Shown here piece after piece: positions 1 to 3,388 of a stretch of DNA of 5,138 bases; position 1 is the first letter of the stretch; each line of letters starts with the position of its first letter. The notes under the pieces were generated by a model that made no database searches, was not told where the DNA came from, and was given only the letters and a program-made list of their open reading frames with translations. Both the position numbers and the translations under genes were made by a program. The stretch is taken from the NCBI GenBank assembly GCA_003156795.1, contig PMHU01000126.1, positions 1 to 5,138 on the forward strand, given 5' to 3'. The stretch comes from Acidimicrobiaceae bacterium. Lineage in GTDB: Bacteria > Actinomycetota > Acidimicrobiia > Acidimicrobiales > Palsa-688.

Positions 1-254
1 GGACTTTTACATGGCCACGGACACCTGGATAGGCGGTCGGCATCGCCCCGGCTCGGAGAATGCTCCATGTCTCCTGAAGCAGCTACCTCGGCTCGCACAT
101 CGGCAACAGGGATGTAGTAGCTGGGGTAGTACGGAACTTCCCAGACCAGCAGTGGGTGAACGGTATCGGCGACAAGCTCCTGCGCGAGGTAGGTACGCAG
201 TCACTTCTGAGACCGCTCGACACGGACCCGTCCACGTGGGTTGACGGTATCCAT
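1..254 (-). pseudogene. DUF427 (NTP_transf_9) family protein, 5' part, broken by a nonsense codon
   Basis: Reading the minus strand from the ATG at 254-252 gives MDTVNPRGRVRVERSQK, then TGA at 203-201, then the same frame continues as LRTYLAQELVADTVHPLLV, WEVPYYPSYYIPVADVRAE and EHSPSRGDA. The NPRGRVRVE start, the VWEVPYYPxYY block (residues 37-47 counting the stop as 18) and EHSPSRGDA (64-72) are what I recall as hallmarks of DUF427 proteins, whose biochemical role is unsettled. The family usually has K-R-V-R-x-Y-L where this gene has K-stop-L-R-T-Y-L, so a CGA-to-TGA change explains the lesion. After GDA (about position 39) the frame reads DRLSRCPWP, unlike the family; the +1 frame (TAYPGVRGHVKV) may fit better, which would be a second lesion. 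The left edge cuts the gene, and the usual second half is outside the window. No strong ribosome site precedes the ATG. The family call is firm; that the gene is dead is likely unless the TGA is a sequencing error. Confidence 0.82.
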
Positions 255-372
255 GGCGATTCAACCGCAGGACCATCCCAGTCCTGCCCTGCTGTCGAGG
301 CCATGCCCACTCGGCGACGATATGAAAGCGACCAGTCACTTTATGGATCGCAGCCTCCGTCGCCTGGTCTAG

Positions 373-1215
373 TTAGACCTTGGCGCAGACCGCCCACGCG
401 TCGACGGATTCCGACGACGAACTGTCGTTGTTCTCCGTGGTGCTCCAACCCTTGAGACTGGACAATGAGCTGGTGAGGCCGATGTTCACTAGCGAGCTGC
501 CCGAGTCATTGAAGTCCCCTCCGCCCAGCACCTTGGTGCCCTTTGGACAGGTGACGCTGACCGGGGTGGCAGTGCTCACCGGGTTGACCACATACGAGCT
601 GGATACCTGCGCCCACTTGGAAGGCTGCGCGGCACAGGGGGTCACTGCATATCCATCTGACGCGGATGGACCCGCAGCGGGATACGCTCGCCACCCGTTG
701 GAGCCAAGAGGATCCGAAGCGCCGTTGCTATCGCTGACCGCGGTCCCCTCGTTGACCCAGCCCCCGCCGAGGGCCACCGTCCCGCTGGGACAGCTGACGG
801 TGGCCTCCACCGAGCTGTTCGGCGAGACGTCCACGGTAGCACCCGTTTGGATGGAGTAGTCCGCCAGACTCGAGGCGGCGACGCAGATGGCCACGGCCAC
901 CCCGGTATCGCTCGAGGAGGCTTGGTTGTTGAATTGCACGGTCCACTTCCGATGGCCGTCGGGCGCCGAAGAGTTCAGATCCTCCTCGGTGTTCTGGGTG
1001 ACTTGATACCCACCGCCACCGACCACGTTGTCACCCTTCGGGCATTTCGCCGTGGCCTCGGCCTGCGCATTGGCGGGTACGTTGACGCTGGCCTCCTTGT
1101 AGGTGTACCCCGTCAGCTTGCTCGCAGGTTGCGCCGATGCCGACGCCAGACTTGTGCCGGCCAGGACCGTCAACGCTCCGGCTCCTGCGAGCATCAGTCG
1201 CCCAAGATTGCGCAT
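373..1215 (-). CDS. Exported protein with three cysteine-paired repeat modules
   Basis: A 280-residue protein of unknown function, predicted to be exported. The start is the ATG at 1215, because AGAAGGAG lies 6 nt upstream; an in-frame ATG at 1233 has its own start codon just before that ribosome site and would add six residues. Residues 1-28 look like a Sec signal peptide: MRNLGR, a hydrophobic core (LMLAGAGALTVLAG) and a cleavage motif ASASA before Q29. The mature part holds three modules at about 37-112, 120-196 and 204-280. Each has a CPxGxxxxGGG motif (C58, C142, C223) and ends with a cysteine in an AxxxC or AVC setting (C111, C194, C277). The gaps within pairs are 53, 52 and 54 residues, so one disulfide per module is likely. 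Between them lie Ser/Asp/Asn-rich stretches and a conserved W. There is no membrane anchor, sortase motif or lipobox, so it is probably secreted. I know similar CPxGxxxLGGG proteins as uncharacterised actinobacterial secreted proteins but cannot name a family. It ends in TAA. Confidence 0.88.
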   Translation of the reverse strand: MRNLGRLMLAGAGALTVLAGTSLASASAQPASKLTGYTYKEASVNVPANAQAEATAKCPKGDNVVGGGGYQVTQNTEEDLNSSAPDGHRKWTVQFNNQASSSDTGVAVAICVAASSLADYSIQTGATVDVSPNSSVEATVSCPSGTVALGGGWVNEGTAVSDSNGASDPLGSNGWRAYPAAGPSASDGYAVTPCAAQPSKWAQVSSSYVVNPVSTATPVSVTCPKGTKVLGGGDFNDSGSSLVNIGLTSSLSSLKGWSTTENNDSSSSESVDAWAVCAKV

Positions 1216-1221
1216 GCGCAA

Positions 1222-1229
1222 CTCCTTCT
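1222..1229 (-). promoter_or_regulatory. Ribosome binding site that fixes the start of the exported protein
   Basis: The minus strand reads AGAAGGAG followed by TTGCGC and then the ATG at 1215. Near-perfect complementarity to the 16S rRNA 3' end at 6-nt spacing favours this ATG over the one at 1233. The signal peptide is also more typical when it begins at MRNLGR. Confidence 0.8.
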
Positions 1230-1393
1230 GCATTGAGACGGAACCTCACGTTCACGGTGTAGGTGGGCTTCCGTGACGGGTGATCCCCGACTATTCCCTG
1301 AGGCGCAGCGTAAGTGCTGGGAGCGCGACGGACAAGGGGCGATCTGAGCTGTGGGCGGCGTTGTCAACCTTTGTGAGACAGATTCTTCGGAAA

Positions 1394-1651
1394 TCATTGA
1401 GTCGCAGCGGTCACCTCCTTTGGTGGGTTGATCCACACCACCGCTGGCAGCAAAGGAGGCTTCAGACGCTTGCGGATGAGCCGCTCTAGCTGCTCGGAGT
1501 AAGCGGACTCGAGCACGAGCGCACACTTGACTCACCCTCTCACGAGTCCAGGCCAATCCGCCTGCGCATCACCTGCCACGATGCAGCGCGCCAGAACACG
1601 CACGTCGGCCGCCTGGCGATCTCGATAATCGATCCGATCCGAAAACAGCAT
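1394..1651 (-). pseudogene. Unidentified small gene interrupted by one in-frame TGA
   Basis: From the ATG at 1651-1649 the minus strand encodes 39 residues (MLFSDRIDYRDRQ, then AADVRVLARCIVAGDAQADW, PGLVRG) up to TGA at 1534-1532. The same frame then runs 45 more codons (VKCALVLESAYSEQLERLIR, KRLKPPLLPAVVWINPPKEV, TAATQ) to a final TGA at 1396-1394. Counting by hand, GC at codon positions 1/2/3 is about 77/49/62% before the stop and 67/42/73% after it, the pattern of real genes in high-GC genomes on both sides. The competing longer open frame here would have only about 42% GC at third positions in the second half. AGGAG touches the ATG directly, too close for a normal ribosome site, so the true start may differ; the frame stays open further upstream. 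The second half has an amphipathic, basic stretch (YSEQLERLIRKRLK). I do not recognise the family. A decayed gene is the likeliest reading; two tiny adjacent genes are possible, since GTG at 1516 could start the second. Confidence 0.45.
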
Positions 1652-1671
1652 CTCCTGATCGGGCCCTGCGC

Positions 1672-1677
1672 TATACC
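1672..1677 (+). promoter_or_regulatory. Possible -10 element for a leaderless DinB transcript
   Basis: TATACC lies 6 nt before the GTG start at 1684, and no ribosome-site sequence with normal spacing precedes that start. Transcription beginning at or near the GTG would give a leaderless mRNA, which is common in actinobacteria. No convincing -35 hexamer is seen about 17 bp further upstream, so this is only a suggestion. Confidence 0.25.
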
Positions 1678-1683
1678 GGCAGG

Positions 1684-2223
1684 GTGACGAACGTTTTCGT
1701 GCAGAGCGTGGCCAGTAACGTCGAGGAGGCGCTGCGGCTGATGGAGGCGGCGCTAAGGGACTGTCCCGACGAGTTGTGGGAGACGGATCTTTGGCCGGAC
1801 GAGCCGCCCACGGGTCCGACGCCGCACGGAGGATTGCACGGCTCCGCCCCCTGGTTCCTCGCGTATCACACGCTGCTGTGCCTGGACTACGACCTCACCG
1901 GTGAGTTCGAGGCGTGGGAACCGCCAAAACCCTTTGACGAGAACACATACGCCTTTCCCAACCGTATGTACACCAAGCCCGAGCTTCTGGGGTATCTCGA
2001 CTGGTGCCGCGGCCGTGTGCGCGACACCCTTGACGCTCTCACCGAGGAGGTGGCCGCTCGGCCACTCCCTAGCACCCATCGATACCACGGGAAGCTCTTC
2101 GGAGTCCTTGTCGGCAGCATGCCGCTGCACGTCGTTGAGCACGCTTCTCAGATCCGCCAGTTCCTCACCGCCGCCGGCGTCAAAGTCCAACCCATGCCCG
2201 GCGATCGCGGGTACGGAGGGTGA
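1684..2223 (+). CDS. DinB-family metal-binding protein
   Basis: A complete 179-residue protein, the usual size for the DinB/YfiT-like four-helix-bundle superfamily. Members bind a divalent metal through three histidines; some are thiol-dependent transferases, many have no known substrate. The likely ligands are H62 in the second helix (LAYHTLLCLDYDL) and H149 plus H153 in the late helix motif PLHVVEHASQIRQF, the HxxxHxxQ signature. The N-terminal helix SVASNVEEALRLMEAALRDC, followed by PDELWE, also fits. There is no signal peptide, so it is cytoplasmic. The GTG at 1684 is chosen because it keeps the first helix whole; no good ribosome site precedes it, though later GTGs at 1699 and 1708 are possible. 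It stands alone on the plus strand, divergent from the broken gene at 1394-1651, with a hairpin about 115 nt after its TGA. The family is clear; the substrate cannot be inferred. Confidence 0.9.
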   Translation: MTNVFVQSVASNVEEALRLMEAALRDCPDELWETDLWPDEPPTGPTPHGGLHGSAPWFLAYHTLLCLDYDLTGEFEAWEPPKPFDENTYAFPNRMYTKPELLGYLDWCRGRVRDTLDALTEEVAARPLPSTHRYHGKLFGVLVGSMPLHVVEHASQIRQFLTAAGVKVQPMPGDRGYGG

Positions 2224-2339
2224 CGTGACGGTGATCCGACTGAACGCGATCCGTCCGCCACCGGCAAAAACGCCGCCGGCTGCCGGAAGGCGGCCGGCTT
2301 CTGCCCGCCCCGAGTTCAGGATCAGACTTTGGACGCGAA

Positions 2340-2363
2340 AGACGGCCCCGGAAGGGGCCGTCT
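2340..2363 (+). terminator. Strong hairpin with GGAA tetraloop, probable terminator
   Basis: AGACGGCCCC pairs perfectly over 10 bp with GGGGCCGTCT around a GGAA loop, a GNRA tetraloop when read on the plus strand. The plus-strand tail (AACTGTTGG) is poor in T; the minus-strand tail (TTCGCG, extending the TCT to TCTTTCG) is slightly better. It most likely ends the DinB transcript and could work in both directions. In GC-rich actinobacteria, hairpins without a long U-run often serve as terminators. Confidence 0.6.
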
Positions 2364-2378
2364 AACTGTTGGACCTGG

Positions 2379-2412
2379 GGTGGCCGAGGGCGTAAATCCA
2401 GCCCTCGCCACC
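2379..2412 (+). repeat. Bulged 12-bp stem-loop
   Basis: GGTGGCCGAGGGC (2379-2391) pairs with GCCCTCGCCACC (2401-2412) apart from one bulged C, leaving a 9-nt loop, GTAAATCCA. Part of the loop (AAATCC, 2394-2399) can instead pair with GGATTT at 2422-2427, so two folds compete. It could be a second terminator or part of a structured RNA. It does not match a tRNA or a riboswitch class that I can recognise. Confidence 0.45.
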
Positions 2413-2446
2413 TTCAACAAGGGATTTCATGAACACACCTTGCGAT

Positions 2447-2507
2447 GTTTCGTGATCATCCCTTCCCTTCTTCTTTCTTTCTTTCTTTCTAGGGATGATC
2501 ACGAAAC
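2447..2507. repeat. 17-bp perfect inverted repeat around a polypyrimidine loop
   Basis: GTTTCGTGATCATCCCT (2447-2463) is the exact reverse complement of AGGGATGATCACGAAAC (2491-2507). The 27-nt loop at 2464-2490 is made only of C and T and ends in about four CTTT units. The uninterrupted pyrimidine run is 32 nt (2459-2490). Both arms contain the palindrome TGATCA. It could be a cruciform or terminator, a paired operator, or a small repetitive element; the sequence alone does not decide. Confidence 0.85.
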
Positions 2508-2543
2508 TCGGTTGGCCTGCGGTGATGCCCACTTCCCAGACGA

Positions 2544-2552
2544 TTATCCACA
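2544..2552 (+). promoter_or_regulatory. Exact DnaA-box 9-mer
   Basis: TTATCCACA matches the classical DnaA box exactly. A second 9-mer, TCCTCCACA at 2567-2575, matches at 7 of 9 positions in the same orientation. Two sites, one weak, and no dnaA, dnaN or AT-rich unwinding region mean this is not evidence of a replication origin. It may be a DnaA-titrating or regulatory site upstream of the lipoprotein gene, or chance. Confidence 0.4.
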
Positions 2553-2580
2553 GGTTAAGAGGCCATTCCTCCACAGTTCT

Positions 2581-2599
2581 CGGGCGGAGCAACCGCCCG
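2581..2599 (+). repeat. 7-bp stem-loop upstream of the lipoprotein gene
   Basis: CGGGCGG and CCGCCCG form a perfect 7-bp stem with the 5-nt loop AGCAA. It lies about 70 nt before the lipoprotein start, in its probable promoter or leader. No T-run follows, so a terminator role is not supported; a leader-RNA structure or chance in GC-rich DNA are both possible. Confidence 0.35.
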
Positions 2600-2667
2600 G
2601 AGCCGTCGCTCCGATCGACTCGGTGCGTCGGGAACTTCGCCTTCGGGTCCTGGGTTGGCAGCGAGAG

Positions 2668-3288
2668 ATGAGACAATCTGCTGTTTCGTGGAACCTTTTG
2701 GCGTGCGTTGGACGTAGCTCAAGCGTGAGAGTGGGGGTCGTTTGCGCGGGAATCGCGGTCGCGGCCGGGCTCAGCAGTCTCGCCGGATGTGGGTCAAGCC
2801 GTCCGACAGCGAGTCCGATCCCCCTGAGGGCCACAACAACGACCGACGTTCAGGTACCTACTCCAGTACGGGTGCCAGCCCGATTTGTGGGTAGTTGGTA
2901 TGTCCACGACAGCGTGCTACAGATCTCCGACGATGGCGTCGGAACCCAGACCAACAGCGGGGCTAGCGAAGCGGCGATCGACACGCTCGCTTTCATCGCC
3001 GACAGCGGCGGGATGACGCTCAATGGCACCATTCGCTCCATTCGTTACCTCGTCAACGGGATTCCTGCGCCAGATCCCGATCCGGCAGACGCCCAGCAAC
3101 CGGGAGACACCTTTACGTTGACCTGGATAAACCAACATCTGCTGAAGAGCGCGTTCCTCAAAACGAGCCTTCCCCAGATAGACGTCACCGGCTCCAACCC
3201 ACACTGGTGCGGCGGAGGTCCGGGACCATGGCAGCAAGTCCTCGGCCGAACGCCCGCTTCGGACCAGGACCGATGTTTCGGACCCTGA
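2668..3288 (+). CDS. Small lipoprotein of unknown function
   Basis: A 206-residue protein with a hydrophobic segment (VGVVCAGIAVAAGLSS) ending in the lipobox LAGC. C41 should be lipidated by Lgt and become the mature N-terminus after signal peptidase II cleavage, anchoring the protein outside the membrane. A Ser/Thr/Pro-rich linker (about 42-66) leads to a globular part starting FVGSWYVHDSVLQISDDGVG, with a mostly beta pattern and two late cysteines (HWCGGG and DRCFGP) that may form a disulfide. The FVGxW...L.I..DG opening recalls small actinobacterial and mycobacterial lipoproteins, but I cannot name the family. The ATG at 2668 has only a weak GAGAG upstream. GTG at 2725 is a real alternative: it would place the lipobox cysteine at residue 22, a more typical signal length. 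The frame is open further upstream but there crosses the inverted repeat, so it is non-coding. The gene is convergent with the propeller gene. Confidence 0.8.
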   Translation: MRQSAVSWNLLACVGRSSSVRVGVVCAGIAVAAGLSSLAGCGSSRPTASPIPLRATTTTDVQVPTPVRVPARFVGSWYVHDSVLQISDDGVGTQTNSGASEAAIDTLAFIADSGGMTLNGTIRSIRYLVNGIPAPDPDPADAQQPGDTFTLTWINQHLLKSAFLKTSLPQIDVTGSNPHWCGGGPGPWQQVLGRTPASDQDRCFGP

Positions 3289-3388
3289 GCGGACCCTCCC
3301 GCCCGTATGCCGATTCGGCGTGGTTGCTCGTCGTAGGGGTGCGGTGTCGTTCTGTATGCCCGCGACGTTGAGGTGTCGGTCGCTGCGC

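Larger units (their letters stand above)
2224..2667. other. Gene-free, structure-rich intergenic region
   Basis: This 444-bp stretch separates the DinB gene from the lipoprotein gene. Open frames cross it on both strands, but their translations are low-complexity and run straight through an inverted repeat and a CTTT microsatellite, so I read none of them as protein. It holds a GC-rich palindromic block (about 2272-2298), four clear stem-loops listed separately, and one exact DnaA box. The best protein-like fragment is a 22-codon minus-strand frame at 2430-2362, which is weak. Confidence 0.6.

Noticed and set aside
1362..1367. TTGACA on the minus strand upstream of the exported-protein gene, a perfect -35 hexamer.
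   Set aside because: No -10-like hexamer occurs 16-18 bp downstream (GATCGC is found), so I do not call a promoter.
1409..1459. The plus strand reads GGTCACCTCCTTT, like the 16S rRNA 3' end, and CCTCCTTTG pairs with CAAAGGAGG at 1451-1459.
   Set aside because: No other 16S sequence is adjacent, and both arms lie in the coding-like frame of the broken gene, so the match is most likely chance.
203..1534. A recoded genetic code (TGA read as an amino acid) to explain both internal TGAs.
   Set aside because: DinB, lipoprotein and propeller genes all end in TGA at sensible family ends, and Trp is encoded by TGG; ordinary nonsense mutations are simpler.
1501..1556. Minus-strand frame reading TRERVSQVCARARVRLLRAA, resembling sigma-70 region 4.2, with RRRIGL just upstream in another frame.
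   Set aside because: The resemblance is short and needs a frameshift. Third-position GC in this frame is only about 42%, while the overlapping frame at 1394-1651 has the coding pattern, so it is probably a shadow.
2371..2427. tRNA-like look of GGTGGCCGAG with a nearby stem.
   Set aside because: No anticodon arm, T-loop GTTCRA or acceptor pairing can be built on either strand.
2631..2656. GGAACTT followed by GTT, like an ECF sigma-factor promoter for the lipoprotein.
   Set aside because: The 18-nt spacing is long and the -10 part is minimal; too weak to annotate.
2329..2667. In-frame upstream extension of the lipoprotein frame.
   Set aside because: It translates through the inverted repeat and the CTTT tract and would bury the signal peptide in mid-protein; the ATG at 2668 or GTG at 2725 makes sense of the lipobox.
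3289..3388. A bidirectional terminator between the convergent lipoprotein and propeller genes.
   Set aside because: Only short stems are present (GCCG/CGGC near 3310, GCGAC/GTCGC near 3361-3381) and no T-runs; not strong enough to call.
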